This document shows, in pieces, positions 18,605 through 29,277 of a DNA stretch of 64,000 nt. Position 1 is the first letter of the stretch. Every line of letters begins with the position of its first letter. The DNA is taken from positions 124,001 to 188,000 of the forward strand of contig NZ_CP058235.1 in NCBI RefSeq assembly GCF_013388295.1, read 5' to 3'. A program made the position numbers and the translations under genes. The stretch comes from Bartonella alsatica. GTDB taxonomy: Bacteria; Pseudomonadota; Alphaproteobacteria; Rhizobiales; Rhizobiaceae. The notes beneath the pieces are model-generated. The model ran no database searches and was not told the origin of the DNA. It was given only the letters and a program-made list of their open reading frames with translations.

Positions 18605-19021
18605 TCAATCATCACGATAAACTTTTTCTCGTCGTTCATGGCGTTCCTGTGCCTCCAACGATAAAACTGCGATTGGTCGAGCCTCAAGACGTTTTATACT
18701 AATAGGTTCGCCAGTTTCCTCACAAAAACCGTAAGTTCCATTATCAATGCGCTCCAAAGCAGCATCTATTTTCGAAATGAGTTTTCTTTGACGATCACGA
18801 GCACGTAATTCAATTGTACGATCAGTTTCGCAAGATGCTCTATCAGTTAAATCGGGCTGACCAGCATTCTCTTCCTGTAAGTTTTCCAAAGTTTCACGGG
18901 CTTCTCTTAATATATCATTTTTCCAAGAAACCAATTTAGCACGAAAATATGCCTTTTGCCGCTCATTCATAAAAGGCTCATCTTCACTAGGGCGATATTG
19001 ATCATCAATCTTTTCGCTCAT
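18605..19021 (-). CDS. dksA: RNA polymerase-binding transcription factor DksA
   Basis: The 138-residue product starts MSEKIDDQYRPSEDE (ATG 19021, GGAG ten bases upstream); the frame is open 20 codons further without support. It has a coiled coil (about residues 35-80) and the C-terminal DksA/TraR zinc-finger fold YGFCEETGEPISIKRLEARP. Only one finger cysteine is kept, as usual for alphaproteobacterial DksA. The protein inserts into the RNA polymerase secondary channel and works with ppGpp to tune rRNA and amino-acid promoters. It is convergent with the FliO-like gene. Confidence 0.95.
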   Translation of the reverse strand: MSEKIDDQYRPSEDEPFMNERQKAYFRAKLVSWKNDILREARETLENLQEENAGQPDLTDRASCETDRTIELRARDRQRKLISKIDAALERIDNGTYGFCEETGEPISIKRLEARPIAVLSLEAQERHERREKVYRDD

Positions 19022-19397
19022 GCTATAAAATCTCCACATATGGTATGTGCGGACTATATATTGGGGAACATCAATCAACACAAGTGTAAAATGCTTTTTT
19101 ATATCTACCTACAAATGTATTTAAAGCTACAGTTTAGAGCTTCACTATTTTTGCGCAGTATGAACTTTCTTGACATAACTACTCGTCAGCCTTCTCCTTT
19201 CTCTCTTTTCCAGTGATACCTAGAAACCTATAAAAAGGAAATGCAACTATTCAGTGTCATGTGGAATAATCTTACTCAGTAATTGGACTAAGCCTCAAAC
19301 GTATCAACAACAAATCATCACAATATACAAAAAGTAAAAATCTCTATAGGGTTAGAGTCTAATATCTACGATTCAAACATATCAAAACGTCTTTTTC
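19022..19397. other. Gene-free interval upstream of dksA
   Basis: About 375 bases between dksA and the flavin reductase pseudogene. It should contain the dksA promoter. A 23-codon minus-strand ORF near 19090-19160 has no well-placed ribosome site and is not called. Confidence 0.35.
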
Positions 19398-19903
19398 TTA
19401 ATTACGATTGATAGTGATAACTTCACCAAACAAAACACAATGGGTTGCATGTTCATGCTAACAATTCAAACGACAATAAAAAGATACTAAAGCATCTAAA
19501 AGACTAGGTGCACCAATCAGAAAAATTCCCCATTGTGCTATTAAAACATTCATTGTGTATAACACCGCAACACCTGAAAAAATGTGTATAACACCGCAAC
19601 ACCTGAAAAAATATCTGCTAATGAACGGCGTTTTCCCACTAAACTATTAACACAAAAATTTCCATTTTCTACAAATAATTGATTCCCAAGATTATGCCGC
19701 ATGAGACAAACAAGAAGGATTGAGGGAATCATCAGATAAAGAACAACACGCTGAAACTGTCACCCCACGCCTTCCCTTAAGCTCATCGTCGCTACAATAT
19801 GTACATATTCTATAAAATGACTCATAGCATCTCGGTATTTTTGCGGAGAAACAGTAATATTATGTTGAAGTTTAGATATTAAATACGTTGTATGATTTAA
19901 CAT
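19398..19903 (-). pseudogene. Flavin reductase-like gene, inactivated
   Basis: Pieces of a flavin reductase domain (HpaC-like FMN-binding split barrel) can be followed over about 168 codons. They are a start MLNHTTYLISKLQ at 19903, YRDAMSHFIEYVHIVATMS, then in another frame RGVTVSACCSLSDDS, then back to SILLVCLMRHN and NFCVNSLVGKRRSLADIFSG, and after a shift GAPSLLDALVSFYCRLN, a TAG, and HEHATHCVLFGEVITINRN. At least two small frameshifts, a 29-bp tandem duplication (also shifting) and one in-frame stop break it. Intact members reduce flavin with NAD(P)H for partner monooxygenases. Confidence 0.85.
19554..19611. repeat. Exact 29-bp tandem duplication inside the flavin reductase pseudogene
   Basis: Bases 19554-19582 are repeated without change at 19583-19611 (unit begins TGTGTATAACACCGC). 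As 29 is not a multiple of three, the duplication itself shifts the frame. Perfect identity suggests it arose recently compared with the other lesions. Confidence 0.95.
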
Positions 19904-20046
19904 ATCTTTCACTTATACAGCTTTAAAATTTCAAATAAGTTTTCCATAAAAAGATTTATGGCATGTATTTTTCTTTACGTCATAACACAAAAGATATTTT
20001 AGTATACAAAACGACGTGATAAAAACAGCCAATCAAGGAGATCTTA

Positions 20047-20718
20047 ATGCCCCATTCTTATCTTATTTCACCTTCTCTTTTGGCTTCTGATGTCTCCAAA
20101 CTTGGCCAAGAAGTATTGGATGTTATTGATGCCGGTGCAGATTGGCTTCATCTTGATATCATGGATGGCCACTTTGTTCCTAATATCACTTTTGGCCCTG
20201 ATATCATCAAGGCTCTCCGCCCATTAACCAAAGCAACATTTGACGTTCATTTAATGATCACACCAGTAGATCTCTATCTTGAAGCTTTTGCAAAGGCTGG
20301 TTCAGATATTATAACCATTCATGCCGAAGCAAGTCCTCATCTTCATCGTTCACTACAAACAATCAAAGCAATGGGGAAAAAAGCAGGAATTGCACTCAAT
20401 CCAAGCACACCAGAACATGTACTTGAGTATTTGCTTGATCAATTAGATCTTATCCTTATCATGACGGTCGATCCTGGTTTTGGTGGGCAAAACTTTATTC
20501 CAGAAATGAAAGATAAAATCAAACGGGTTAAAAGCATGATTGCGAACAGGCCTATTGATCTTGAAGTTGATGGCGGTATCACTACTAATACAATTGGGAT
20601 AGCTGCGAAAGCTGGTGCAAATGTATTTGTCGCAGGTTCTGCAATTTATAAAGATGGAAACAAAGAGCTTTACAAAACACGTATGAATGCACTGCGCCAA
20701 GCCGCAACTCTCTCATAA
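20047..20718 (+). CDS. rpe: Ribulose-phosphate 3-epimerase
   Basis: A 223-residue TIM-barrel enzyme that interconverts ribulose 5-phosphate and xylulose 5-phosphate in the pentose phosphate pathway. Visible are ISPSLLASDVSKL, the metal/catalytic LHLDIMDGHFVPNITFGP, DVHLMI, MTVDPGFGGQNFIPEM and LEVDGGITTNTI, covering the usual His/Asp ligands. CAAGGAG is seven bases before the ATG. It is 13 bases upstream of purB and likely co-transcribed, linking ribose supply with purine synthesis. Confidence 0.97.
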   Translation: MPHSYLISPSLLASDVSKLGQEVLDVIDAGADWLHLDIMDGHFVPNITFGPDIIKALRPLTKATFDVHLMITPVDLYLEAFAKAGSDIITIHAEASPHLHRSLQTIKAMGKKAGIALNPSTPEHVLEYLLDQLDLILIMTVDPGFGGQNFIPEMKDKIKRVKSMIANRPIDLEVDGGITTNTIGIAAKAGANVFVAGSAIYKDGNKELYKTRMNALRQAATLS

Positions 20719-20731
20719 TAAGGAAAAAATT

Positions 20732-22036
20732 ATGATAACACGTTATTCTCGTTCTGAAATGGTAACAATTTGGTCACCAAAAACGAAATATCGTATTTGG
20801 TTTGAAATTGAAGCACATGCCTGTAATGCACTAGCTGAATTGGGGATTATTCCAAAAGAAGCAGCAAAACATATTTGGGAAAAGGGAAAAACAGCCGAAT
20901 TTGATATCAATCGCATTAATGAAATTGAGGCAATTACCAAACATGACGTTATAGCATTTCTAACACACTTAGCGGAATTTATTGGACCAGAAGCACGTTT
21001 TATCCACCAAGGCATGACATCATCAGATGTCCTAGATACAACGCTTAATATTCAATTGATGCGTGCTAGTGATATTTTGCTAAAAGATATAGATCAACTT
21101 CTTGAAGCATTAAAAACACGTGCTTTTGAACATAAAGAGACGATCACTATTGGACGAAGTCATGGCATTCATGCTGAACCAACAACATTTGGAGTCAAAT
21201 TGGCCTTTGCATACGCTGAGTTTTCCCGTTGTCGCAAACGCCTTCTTGCAGCACGCGAGGAAATTTCTACTTGCGCTATTTCAGGTGCCGTAGGCACTTT
21301 TGCAAATATCGACCCATATGTTGAAGAATATGTAGCAAAAGCAATGGGGCTGCGTCCTGAGCCGGTTTCTACCCAAGTAATACCACGCGACCGTCACGCT
21401 ATGTTCTTTGCAACGCTTGGTGTTATTGCTTCATCTATTGAAAGGTTAGCTACAGAAATACGCCATCTACAACGAACAGAAGTCCTTGAAGCAGAAGAAC
21501 ATTTCTCACCTGGGCAAAAAGGCTCGTCCGCCATGCCCCATAAGCGTAATCCAGTTTTAACCGAAAATTTAACTGGGCTAGCGCGTATGGTACGTGCATT
21601 CGTAATACCTGCCATGGAAAATGTAGCACTTTGGCATGAACGTGATATTTCTCATTCATCTGTTGAGCGTTATATTGGCCCAGATGCTACCATTACGCTT
21701 GATTTTGCTCTTACTCGACTCACATACGTCATTGAAAATTTAATTGTTTATCCAGAAAATATGCAAAAAAATCTCAATAAATTCCGAGGGCTTGTTCATT
21801 CACAACGAGTGCTTTTAGCACTCACACAAGCTGGAATAAGTCGTGAAGAGTCTTATCGAATTGTACAACGAAATGCGATGAAAGTTTGGGAACAAGGAAA
21901 AGATTTTTTAGAAGAATTGCTCAACGACAAAGATGTTACAAAAACTTTAAGTGAATTGGAACTTCGGGAAAAATTTGATCTCTCTTATCACACCAAACAT
22001 ATAAATACGATTTTTAAACGCGTTTTTGAAAAATGA
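20732..22036 (+). CDS. purB: Adenylosuccinate lyase
   Basis: A 434-residue fumarase/aspartase superfamily enzyme that removes fumarate from SAICAR and from adenylosuccinate. The start at 20732 (MITRYSRSEMV) has AAGGAAAAAATT before it; the upstream in-frame extension lies inside rpe. Signature blocks include TSSDVLDTTLN, GRSHGIHAEPTTFG (catalytic His) and GSSAMPHKRNPV (the family signature with the mobile catalytic Ser loop). Length is normal. Confidence 0.97.
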   Translation: MITRYSRSEMVTIWSPKTKYRIWFEIEAHACNALAELGIIPKEAAKHIWEKGKTAEFDINRINEIEAITKHDVIAFLTHLAEFIGPEARFIHQGMTSSDVLDTTLNIQLMRASDILLKDIDQLLEALKTRAFEHKETITIGRSHGIHAEPTTFGVKLAFAYAEFSRCRKRLLAAREEISTCAISGAVGTFANIDPYVEEYVAKAMGLRPEPVSTQVIPRDRHAMFFATLGVIASSIERLATEIRHLQRTEVLEAEEHFSPGQKGSSAMPHKRNPVLTENLTGLARMVRAFVIPAMENVALWHERDISHSSVERYIGPDATITLDFALTRLTYVIENLIVYPENMQKNLNKFRGLVHSQRVLLALTQAGISREESYRIVQRNAMKVWEQGKDFLEELLNDKDVTKTLSELELREKFDLSYHTKHINTIFKRVFEK

Positions 22037-22123
22037 TAAAAATTAACATACATTCATACAAGAGCACAAAGAGATTGTCTTTTGCCTATGAGACAAAACC
22101 TTTCATAATGAAGGAAACAATTC

Positions 22124-22672
22124 ATGAAAGCAAATGAACTCGATATTCTTATTGTTCCTGGCTACAAAGGATCTTGCCCTGATCATTGGCAAACACGATG
22201 GGAAAAAAAATTGTCTACAGCCCGCCGCGTTCAGCAATCCCATTGGTCAAAACCTGTTTGTGAAGAATGGGTTAATGAGGTTAAAATCGCCATTGCACAA
22301 GCTCAAAAACCCGTTGTAATTATTGCCCACTCATTAGGAGTTCCCACAGCTATTCATGCAACGCTACAAAATGCAGAAAAAGTTTGTGGTGCCTTTTTTG
22401 TTTCTCCTCCAGATGTAACCAATGAAAAAATACGCCCTAAACATTTAATGACATTTGGCCCCTATCATTGTAAAAAATTATCCTTCCCTTCCGTCGTGAT
22501 AGCTAGCCGCAATGATGAATTTTGTCAATTTTCAGTAGCAAAAAATCTTGCTAATGATTGGGGAGCACTCTTTGTTGATGCAGGCCAATCTGGTCACATT
22601 AATGCAGAATCTGGGCATGGACCTTGGCCTGAAGGACTTATGATTCTTTCTCATTTTCTTGCAAAAATTTAA
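22124..22672 (+). CDS. RBBP9/YdeN-type alpha/beta hydrolase
   Basis: A 182-residue serine hydrolase with the nucleophile elbow VIIAHSLGVP (Ser near 68), an acid in VIASRNDEF and the catalytic His in GQSGHINAESGHGPWPEG. An early GYKGSCPDHWQTRWE block is typical of RBBP9-like proteins of bacteria. The substrate is unknown; the fold suggests a cytosolic esterase. ATGAAGGAAACAATTC precedes the ATG. It lies alone between purB and purC, probably read with the purine genes. Confidence 0.9.
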   Translation: MKANELDILIVPGYKGSCPDHWQTRWEKKLSTARRVQQSHWSKPVCEEWVNEVKIAIAQAQKPVVIIAHSLGVPTAIHATLQNAEKVCGAFFVSPPDVTNEKIRPKHLMTFGPYHCKKLSFPSVVIASRNDEFCQFSVAKNLANDWGALFVDAGQSGHINAESGHGPWPEGLMILSHFLAKI

Positions 22673-22852
22673 TTCAAGAAAGATAATAATCTGCGCTTTA
22701 TCTATATCTATATAGTTCCACTCTTTTTGAGTCAGAGCACAAATAACAAAAATTGTAAGAAATATTATAGTAATCATTGAGAAATTTTACCAATTAAGAT
22801 AGTATTACCTATCAGTGCTATTTAAAACTTCTCAAATCAATAGAGAACCACA

Positions 22853-23617
22853 ATGAATCGTCGCCACCGTATTTATGAAGGCAAGGCTAAAATTTTATAT
22901 GAAGGTCCTGAACCGGGAACCTATATTCAATTTTTTAAAGACGATACAACTGCTTTTAATGCAAAAAAGCATGAAATCATTGACGGAAAAGGGGTTTTAA
23001 ATAATCGTATTTCAGAACATATCTTTAGCCTTCTTAGCCGTTTGGGTATCCCAACCCATTTTATCAAGCGCATAAATATGCGTGAACAACTCATTAAAGC
23101 CGTTGAGATTATTCCATTGGAGGTTGTTGTTCGTAACGTTGCCGCGGGCTCTCTTTCTAAGCGTTTAGGATTAGAAGAAGGAACTGCCCTTTCCCAGCCT
23201 ATCATTGAATTTTACTATAAAAATGATTCTCTTGATGACCCAATAGTCACTGAAGAACACATCACTGCCTTTGGATGGGCTGTTCCCCAAGAAATAGAAG
23301 ACATTATGCAACTTTCGATTCGCATTAATGATTTTCTTTCTGGGCTTTTTGCAGGTGTTAACATCCAACTTATTGATTTCAAAATGGAATTCGGTCGCTT
23401 GTGGGAAGATGAAACAATGCGCATTGTTCTTGCGGATGAAATCTCGCCTGATTCTGCCCGATTATGGGATATGCAAACACAAGAAAAAATGGATAAAGAT
23501 CGCTTTCGGCGTGATATGGGAGGACTTATTAACGCGTATCAGGAAGTTGCTAAACGTCTTGGTATCATCAATGAAAATGAACCCCCACGTCCAAGTGGTC
23601 CAGTTTTAGTAAAATAA
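22853..23617 (+). CDS. purC: Phosphoribosylaminoimidazole-succinocarboxamide synthase
   Basis: A 254-residue SAICAR synthetase that joins CAIR and aspartate with ATP. It shows [34 protein letters not shown], the signature [16 protein letters not shown] and [11 protein letters not shown], then [13 protein letters not shown]. It is followed by purS after 86 bases that contain a small hairpin (GGTGA at 23625, TCACC at 23637). Confidence 0.97.
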   Translation: MNRRHRIYEGKAKILYEGPEPGTYIQFFKDDTTAFNAKKHEIIDGKGVLNNRISEHIFSLLSRLGIPTHFIKRINMREQLIKAVEIIPLEVVVRNVAAGSLSKRLGLEEGTALSQPIIEFYYKNDSLDDPIVTEEHITAFGWAVPQEIEDIMQLSIRINDFLSGLFAGVNIQLIDFKMEFGRLWEDETMRIVLADEISPDSARLWDMQTQEKMDKDRFRRDMGGLINAYQEVAKRLGIINENEPPRPSGPVLVK

Positions 23618-23703
23618 ATAATTAGGTGACGTCATATCACCCTCCTTCATATTGGTCAGTGCACTTCTTCAAAGATAGGGATTCTATTAACAGGAAATAA
23701 GAA

Positions 23704-23943
23704 ATGAAAGCACGTGTTACAGTTACTTTAAAAAACAGCGTTCTTGATCCGCAAGGGGAAGCAATTACCGATGCTTTAAAAAATTTAGCTTTCAAAGGTA
23801 TTCACTCTCTTCGCCAAGGAAAAGTTTTTGATATTGTGCTCGATGATCAATCTTCTGAAACTGCAAAGCAAAAACTTGAACAGATGTGTGAAGAATTACT
23901 GGCAAATCCCGTTATTGAAAATTATACTATAGAACTTCTTTAA
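23704..23943 (+). CDS. purS: Phosphoribosylformylglycinamidine synthase subunit PurS
   Basis: A 79-residue protein with the PurS fold: KARVTVTLKNSVLDPQGEAI, LRQGKVFDIVL and the C-terminal NPVIENYTIELL. PurS bridges PurQ and PurL and helps pass ammonia. AGGAAATAAG precedes the ATG. Separate S, Q and L subunits, rather than one fused protein, are the rule in alphaproteobacteria. It ends 12 bases before the purQ start. Confidence 0.96.
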   Translation: MKARVTVTLKNSVLDPQGEAITDALKNLAFKGIHSLRQGKVFDIVLDDQSSETAKQKLEQMCEELLANPVIENYTIELL

Positions 23944-23955
23944 GTGAGTCTCTTC

Positions 23956-24627
23956 ATGAAAAGTGCTATCATTCAATTACCTGGACTGAATCGCGATCGG
24001 GATATGGTTGCAGCACTACATTATATAACAGGAACTGAGCCATTAAAAATTTGGCAAACAGAATCAACAATTCCAGATGTAGATATCATTGTTATTCCTG
24101 GTGGTTTTTCTTATGGGGATTACCTAAGATGTGGTGCTATTGGCGCACGAACACCAGTTTTGCAAGCTGTTCGTGAAAAAGCACAAAAAGGTGTTACAGT
24201 AATTGGCATATGCAATGGATTTCAAATTTTGTTGGAAGCTGGTTTATTGCCTGGTGCTTTAATGCGTAATGCTTCATTAAAATTTGTTTGTCGTGAAGTA
24301 AAGCTTGAAGTAGTAAACACCAATACAAAATTTTCTCGATATTATTACAAAGGACAAATCATTCGTTGTCCTGTAGCACATCACGATGGAAATTACTTTG
24401 TCAATAGCGAAACACTAAAACAAATGGAAGACAATGAGCAAATTGTTTTTCGCTACGCAGAAAATACAAACCCTAACGGTTCGATAAATGATATTGCCGG
24501 TATCATCAATAAAGCCGGTAATATTCTTGGTATGATGCCTCATCCTGAAAATTTCATTGAACCTGCACATGGTGGTACTGATGGCCGTTTACTTTTCCAA
24601 AGCGCTTTAGAATTGGCAAATGGATGA
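23956..24627 (+). CDS. purQ: Phosphoribosylformylglycinamidine synthase subunit PurQ (glutaminase)
   Basis: The 223-residue product begins [20 protein letters not shown] (ATG 23956); a GTG at 23944 is a possible but atypical start. It is a class I glutamine amidotransferase with the nucleophile in [11 protein letters not shown] (Cys near 84) and a C-terminal [18 protein letters not shown] with His and Glu. It hydrolyses glutamine and feeds ammonia to PurL in the FGAM synthase complex. It lies between purS and purL. Confidence 0.96.
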   Translation: MKSAIIQLPGLNRDRDMVAALHYITGTEPLKIWQTESTIPDVDIIVIPGGFSYGDYLRCGAIGARTPVLQAVREKAQKGVTVIGICNGFQILLEAGLLPGALMRNASLKFVCREVKLEVVNTNTKFSRYYYKGQIIRCPVAHHDGNYFVNSETLKQMEDNEQIVFRYAENTNPNGSINDIAGIINKAGNILGMMPHPENFIEPAHGGTDGRLLFQSALELANG

Positions 24628-24926
24628 TAAGCAAGAAAATTTTATGTTACGTAGTTATTTTTAAAGTTAAAAATTTGTATCTTCCTAAGCTACGAATTTA
24701 CTAATCAATGTTTTACGGACACAATGGAGTGCACTTTTCTAAACATACAAAGACTTATTCAAAAGGCGTTTATGGTCCTTGAATATACTAAACAAATAAA
24801 CAGCATTTTAGTTAATGGTTTATGAACTTCTACCTTATCAAACAATGTAACCAATTATGATCTAAGTTGCTAGATTTAAAACAATAAAAATGCTACATCT
24901 TGATTAATTTTACGGATAAAGTACTT
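24628..24926. other. Intergenic region between purQ and purL
   Basis: About 300 AT-rich bases without a gene. In many relatives purQ and purL are close, so this gap may hold a separate purL promoter, but I see no clear site. Confidence 0.35.
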
Positions 24927-27137
24927 ATGAATCCTTGCAATAACATCGCCATTACACCAGAATTAATTGCTCAACACGGTCTAAAACATGAAGAATATCA
25001 ACATATCCTAACTTTAATTGGGAGAGAGCCAACATTTACTGAGTTAGGAATTTTTTCTGCAATGTGGAACGAACATTGTTCCTATAAATCATCTAAAAAG
25101 TGGCTTAAAACTCTTCCAACAGAAGGAAAATATGTCATTCAAGGACCTGGTGAAAATGCTGGAGTTATTGATATTGGTGAAGGACAATGTGTTGTTTTCA
25201 AAATGGAAAGCCATAACCATCCTTCTTATATTGAACCTTATCAAGGTGCAGCAACAGGTGTAGGAGGTATTTTGCGTGATGTCTTCACAATGGGCGCTCG
25301 CCCTATTGCAGCTATGAATGCATTGCGATTTGGATCTCCTAATCATCCCCGAACACGCCATCTTGTTTCTGGTGTTGTTTCTGGCATCGGTGGCTATAGT
25401 AATGCTTTTGGCGTTCCAACCGTTGGTGGAGAAGTAAATTTTGACGAGCGTTATAATGGCAATATCCTTGTTAACGCGTTTGTTGCTGGTATTGCAAAGA
25501 TAGATTCTCTTTTTTACTCTAAAGCACAAGGAATAGGTCTTCCTGTTGTTTACCTTGGTGCCAAAACAGGACGTGATGGAGTTGGTGGAGCGACAATGGC
25601 TTCCGCAGAATTTGATGATTCAATCAGTGAAAAACGTCCAACTGTTCAAGTGGGTGATCCTTTTACAGAAAAATGCCTTCTTGAAGCTTGCTTAGAACTC
25701 ATGGAGCTAGGAGCTGTCGTTGCCATTCAAGATATGGGTGCAGCAGGTTTAACGTCTTCTGCAGTTGAAATGGGAGCAAAGGGAGATTTAGGAATAAAGC
25801 TTAATCTTGATAAAGTTCCCGTTCGTGAAGAAAACATGACAGCCTATGAAATGATGCTCTCTGAAAGCCAAGAACGCATGCTTATGATACTTAAACCAGA
25901 GCTAGAAAAACAAGCAGCGGCTATTTTTCATAAATGGGGACTTCATTTTTCCATTATTGGAAAAACAACTGATGATTTACGTTTCCGTGTATTCCATCAA
26001 GAAGAAGAAGTCGTTAACCTTCCCATCAAAGCACTCGGTAATGAATCACCTGTTTATGATCGCCCTTGGATAGCCCCTGTAAAAAAGCCTGCCCTTAAAG
26101 TAGAAGAAGTCAAAAAAGTAAAAAATCTCGATGATGCACTCCTTACATTATTGAATTCTGCTGATCAAAGTTCACGACGATGGGTCTACGAACAATATGA
26201 TACACTTATTCAAGGAAATACTCTTGTACGTCCTGGGAGCGATGCAGGAGTTATTCGTATAAGCAATAATGACAAACGCGCCCTTGCCTTTTCTTCTGAT
26301 GTAACACCTCGTTATTGTGAAGCTGATCCTTATGAAGGAGGAAAACAAGCCGTCGCAGAATGTTGGCGAAATATCAGCACAACCGGCGCAACACCACTAG
26401 CAGCTACAGATAATCTCAATTTTGGTAATCCCGAAAAACCTGAAATTATGGGACAATTGGTATATGCCATTAAAGGTATAGGTGAAGCTTGTAGAGTCCT
26501 TGACTTCCCTATCGTTTCAGGCAATGTCTCTCTTTATAATGAAACCAATGGAGAAGCAATTCTCCCTACACCAACAATCGCCGGTGTAGGACTTCTTGAC
26601 GACTGGTCTAAAATGATAACAATCAGTGGTATGCAAAATGGAGATAGTATTGTTTTAGTTGGCGCTTGTGGTTCTCATTTAGGACAATCAATCTACGCAC
26701 GTAATATTTTGAATATTCATACAGGTGCACCACCTCATGTAGATTTACAACTTGAAAAAAAGCATGGACAATTTGTTAGAGAAGTTATTCAGCGGGGTTT
26801 TGTTAATGCTGCTCATGATATCTCTGACGGGGGATTAGCCATTGCACTTGCAGAAATGGTAATAAAAGCAGGTAAAGGAGTTAAAGCTAAACTAAGCAAC
26901 AAATTACCACATCATGCAGAGCTTTTTGGAGAAGATCAAGGACGTTATCTTTTAGCCATCAAACCTCAAGCTCTCAATAATCTTAAAGAATTTGCACAAG
27001 TAAGTGTAGTTTCTTTAATAGAGATTGGTATAGTTGCAGGTAACGCTCTCAATATAGATGGGATTTTAACACTTTCAGTAGATAAACTTACACATGCCTA
27101 TGAAAGTTGGTTTCCGCAATTTATGGGTGAAAAATAA
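24927..27137 (+). CDS. purL: Phosphoribosylformylglycinamidine synthase subunit PurL
   Basis: The 736-residue small-form PurL starts at ATG 24927 ([14 protein letters not shown]); the frame extends nine codons to a TTG. It is the ATP-dependent synthase subunit that converts FGAR to FGAM. Visible are [35 protein letters not shown], the [15 protein letters not shown] block and a second AIR synthetase-like half with [20 protein letters not shown] and [15 protein letters not shown]. With PurS and PurQ it forms the complex of step four of purine synthesis. Confidence 0.97.
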   Translation: MNPCNNIAITPELIAQHGLKHEEYQHILTLIGREPTFTELGIFSAMWNEHCSYKSSKKWLKTLPTEGKYVIQGPGENAGVIDIGEGQCVVFKMESHNHPSYIEPYQGAATGVGGILRDVFTMGARPIAAMNALRFGSPNHPRTRHLVSGVVSGIGGYSNAFGVPTVGGEVNFDERYNGNILVNAFVAGIAKIDSLFYSKAQGIGLPVVYLGAKTGRDGVGGATMASAEFDDSISEKRPTVQVGDPFTEKCLLEACLELMELGAVVAIQDMGAAGLTSSAVEMGAKGDLGIKLNLDKVPVREENMTAYEMMLSESQERMLMILKPELEKQAAAIFHKWGLHFSIIGKTTDDLRFRVFHQEEEVVNLPIKALGNESPVYDRPWIAPVKKPALKVEEVKKVKNLDDALLTLLNSADQSSRRWVYEQYDTLIQGNTLVRPGSDAGVIRISNNDKRALAFSSDVTPRYCEADPYEGGKQAVAECWRNISTTGATPLAATDNLNFGNPEKPEIMGQLVYAIKGIGEACRVLDFPIVSGNVSLYNETNGEAILPTPTIAGVGLLDDWSKMITISGMQNGDSIVLVGACGSHLGQSIYARNILNIHTGAPPHVDLQLEKKHGQFVREVIQRGFVNAAHDISDGGLAIALAEMVIKAGKGVKAKLSNKLPHHAELFGEDQGRYLLAIKPQALNNLKEFAQVSVVSLIEIGIVAGNALNIDGILTLSVDKLTHAYESWFPQFMGEK

Positions 27138-27201
27138 AAAATTATTTGTTTCTCTTGAACTATGCAATTCTTAAAAAATAGATAAATAGAGGAGGATAAC
27201 C

Positions 27202-27435
27202 ATGGCAATGAGTGCTTATGCAATCGAAACACTTATTCGTGAAAGCATTCCCGATGCAACTGTGATAATTCATGATCTCGCTGGTGATGGTGAACACTAC
27301 GCTGCAGAAGTTACTTCCGAAAGTTTTCGTGGTAAAAACCGTGTCCAGCAACATAAAATGGTCTATGATGCTCTTAAAGGAAATATGGGAAATGCCCTTC
27401 ATGCTTTAATGTTGCAAACAAATATTCCAAAATAA
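27202..27435 (+). CDS. BolA family protein
   Basis: A 77-residue BolA-like protein with ESIPDATVIIHDLAGDGEHY (the conserved GDGxHY) and KNRVQQHKMVYDALKG (the RVxQHRxVY motif with the invariant His). It is closer to the IbaG/BolA2 type. Such proteins pair with CGFS glutaredoxins to hold or pass [2Fe-2S] clusters, and a CGFS glutaredoxin gene follows 95 bases downstream. GGAGGATAACC gives a strong ribosome site. It lies in the cytosol. Confidence 0.95.
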   Translation: MAMSAYAIETLIRESIPDATVIIHDLAGDGEHYAAEVTSESFRGKNRVQQHKMVYDALKGNMGNALHALMLQTNIPK

Positions 27436-27530
27436 TATAAAATTTCTTCTTGCATTTATTCACTTAATACGATTAGAAAATAGTGCAAATATAATGCACT
27501 TATAAAAATCTGCCATATCAAGGAATAAAG

Positions 27531-27863
27531 ATGACAACTGTTCGTGATTTTATTGACAACGAAATTAAAAAAAATGATGTCGTTTTATTCATGAAAGGAA
27601 CACCCGATGCTCCACAATGCGGATTTTCAGGACAGGTTGTTCAAATCCTTAACTATTTAGGATTAGAGTATAAAGGGATAAATATCTTAACTTCTGATGA
27701 ATTGCGTCAAGAAATTAAAGACTATTCGAATTGGCCAACAATTCCTCAACTCTATATCAAAGGTGAGTTTATTGGTGGCTGTGATATTGTGAAAGAGATG
27801 TTTCAAAACAACGAATTGCAAGAACTTCTAAAAGAGAAAAATATTCCCTGCAATAAATCATAG
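27531..27863 (+). CDS. grxD: Monothiol glutaredoxin, Grx4 family
   Basis: A 110-residue monothiol glutaredoxin with the CGFS active site ([14 protein letters not shown], Cys near 30), the glutathione-binding [19 protein letters not shown] with cis-Pro, and normal length. It binds a bridging [2Fe-2S] cluster with glutathione and delivers it to acceptors, alone or with BolA. CAAGGAATAAAG precedes the ATG. It is most likely in one unit with the upstream bolA. Confidence 0.96.
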   Translation: MTTVRDFIDNEIKKNDVVLFMKGTPDAPQCGFSGQVVQILNYLGLEYKGINILTSDELRQEIKDYSNWPTIPQLYIKGEFIGGCDIVKEMFQNNELQELLKEKNIPCNKS

Positions 27864-27932
27864 GTATCTTTCATTTTATTTGGACTCTTATAGAGTTGTG
27901 TTCAGTCGAAATTTTTATTTCAAGGATGCCAT

Positions 27933-29189
27933 ATGTTATATTCAATCGACGAACAGACGCATAGTGATGTGATAAGAAAGAAAATTGGCTATAAAGAATT
28001 TGTTATTCTTATTGGTACACTCATGGCCATCAATTCTATAGCTGTCGACATTATGCTCCCCGCTATGCCAGATATTTTGAACAGCTTACATATAATCAGT
28101 GAAAATGATCAGCATTATATCATTTCTGGTTATCTTATGAGCTATGGTATCACACAAATATTTTTTGGTCCAATAAGTGATCGTTATGGACGTCGTAAAC
28201 TTATTCTCATCGGTCTTGCATTTTATTCATTTGCAGCAATTGGTTGTGCCTTTGTAACCAATTTTTCTCTATTGCTCATTTTACGTATCTTGCAAGGCAT
28301 AGGAGGTGCTGCTATGCGCGTCCTTACAATTTCTGTTGTACGCGATCTTTATAGTGGTCGAAAAATGGCAGAAGTAATGTCTATCGTCATGATGGTTTTT
28401 CTTATTGCACCAATGATTGGACCAGCAACAGGACAGCTCATTTTATTATTTGGAAACTGGCAAATTATTTTTATATTCATGGCTATCATTGGTTTTAGTC
28501 TGATGATATGGATTCAACTGCGCTTGCCTGAAACTCTTTATGCACAACGCTCGCTTTCCTTTTCTTCAATTAAACATAACTTACGGATTTTTGTAACTAA
28601 TCGCATAACACTTTGCTACACACTGGCAACTTCCATTATTTTAGGCTGTATTTTTACCGCCGTTAATACATCACAACAAACATATGAAGGAATTTATAAC
28701 CTGGGATTCTGGTTTCCAATTGCGTTTGCCATCGGTGCAGCTTTTCAGGCTCTATCATCATACTTTAATTCTCGATTGGTTGGGCGCCTCGGAATGCGAC
28801 GTATCGCACATACTATGCTTATACTATTTTGCACCACTTCAGGCATCTGGTTTGTTGGTTCCGTCTTAACAGGTGGTATTATCCCTTTTCCTTTTTATAT
28901 GCTATTGTTTTGTATACTGATGTTTGCCTGTGGCGGAATTATGGCAAATTTTAATACACTTGCGCTTGAATCAGTAGGAAAAATAGCCGGAACAGCCTCT
29001 TCTGTATCTGGATTCCTCCAAACATCTGTCGGAACAGGACTTAGTTTTTTTATTGCTCAACAATTTAATGAAACGACTCTCCCCAATTCAACAGGATTTT
29101 TCTTTCTTAGCCTTATCGCCATACTTCTTGTCTTATGGGCTGAACGCGGGCACCTTTTTAGACAAAAAAATAGCAATCCACATGAATGA
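27933..29189 (+). CDS. Bcr/CflA family MFS drug exporter
   Basis: A 418-residue inner-membrane protein with twelve predicted helices. Helix 1 has IDIMLPAMPDI-like residues (VDIMLPAMPDIL), and the loop between helices 2 and 3 has the MFS signature GPISDRYGRRKLILIGL. The motif RILQGIGGAAMRV in helix 4 (proton/drug antiport C region) fits the Bcr/CflA DHA1 subfamily. Members export drugs, cysteine or sulfonamides by proton antiport; the substrate cannot be read from sequence. It is convergent with parC. Confidence 0.92.
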   Translation: MLYSIDEQTHSDVIRKKIGYKEFVILIGTLMAINSIAVDIMLPAMPDILNSLHIISENDQHYIISGYLMSYGITQIFFGPISDRYGRRKLILIGLAFYSFAAIGCAFVTNFSLLLILRILQGIGGAAMRVLTISVVRDLYSGRKMAEVMSIVMMVFLIAPMIGPATGQLILLFGNWQIIFIFMAIIGFSLMIWIQLRLPETLYAQRSLSFSSIKHNLRIFVTNRITLCYTLATSIILGCIFTAVNTSQQTYEGIYNLGFWFPIAFAIGAAFQALSSYFNSRLVGRLGMRRIAHTMLILFCTTSGIWFVGSVLTGGIIPFPFYMLLFCILMFACGGIMANFNTLALESVGKIAGTASSVSGFLQTSVGTGLSFFIAQQFNETTLPNSTGFFFLSLIAILLVLWAERGHLFRQKNSNPHE

Positions 29190-29277
29190 ACACTGCTATC
29201 AAAAAAATTAATCACAATCTCTTATGATAATAAACCCACACATTTACGCTTTCATAATTTAAAAAATATAATATAAA

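Noticed and set aside
18605..19021. DksA with only one zinc-finger cysteine as a possible defect
   Set aside because: Alphaproteobacterial DksA proteins commonly lack the full four-cysteine set, so this is not unusual.
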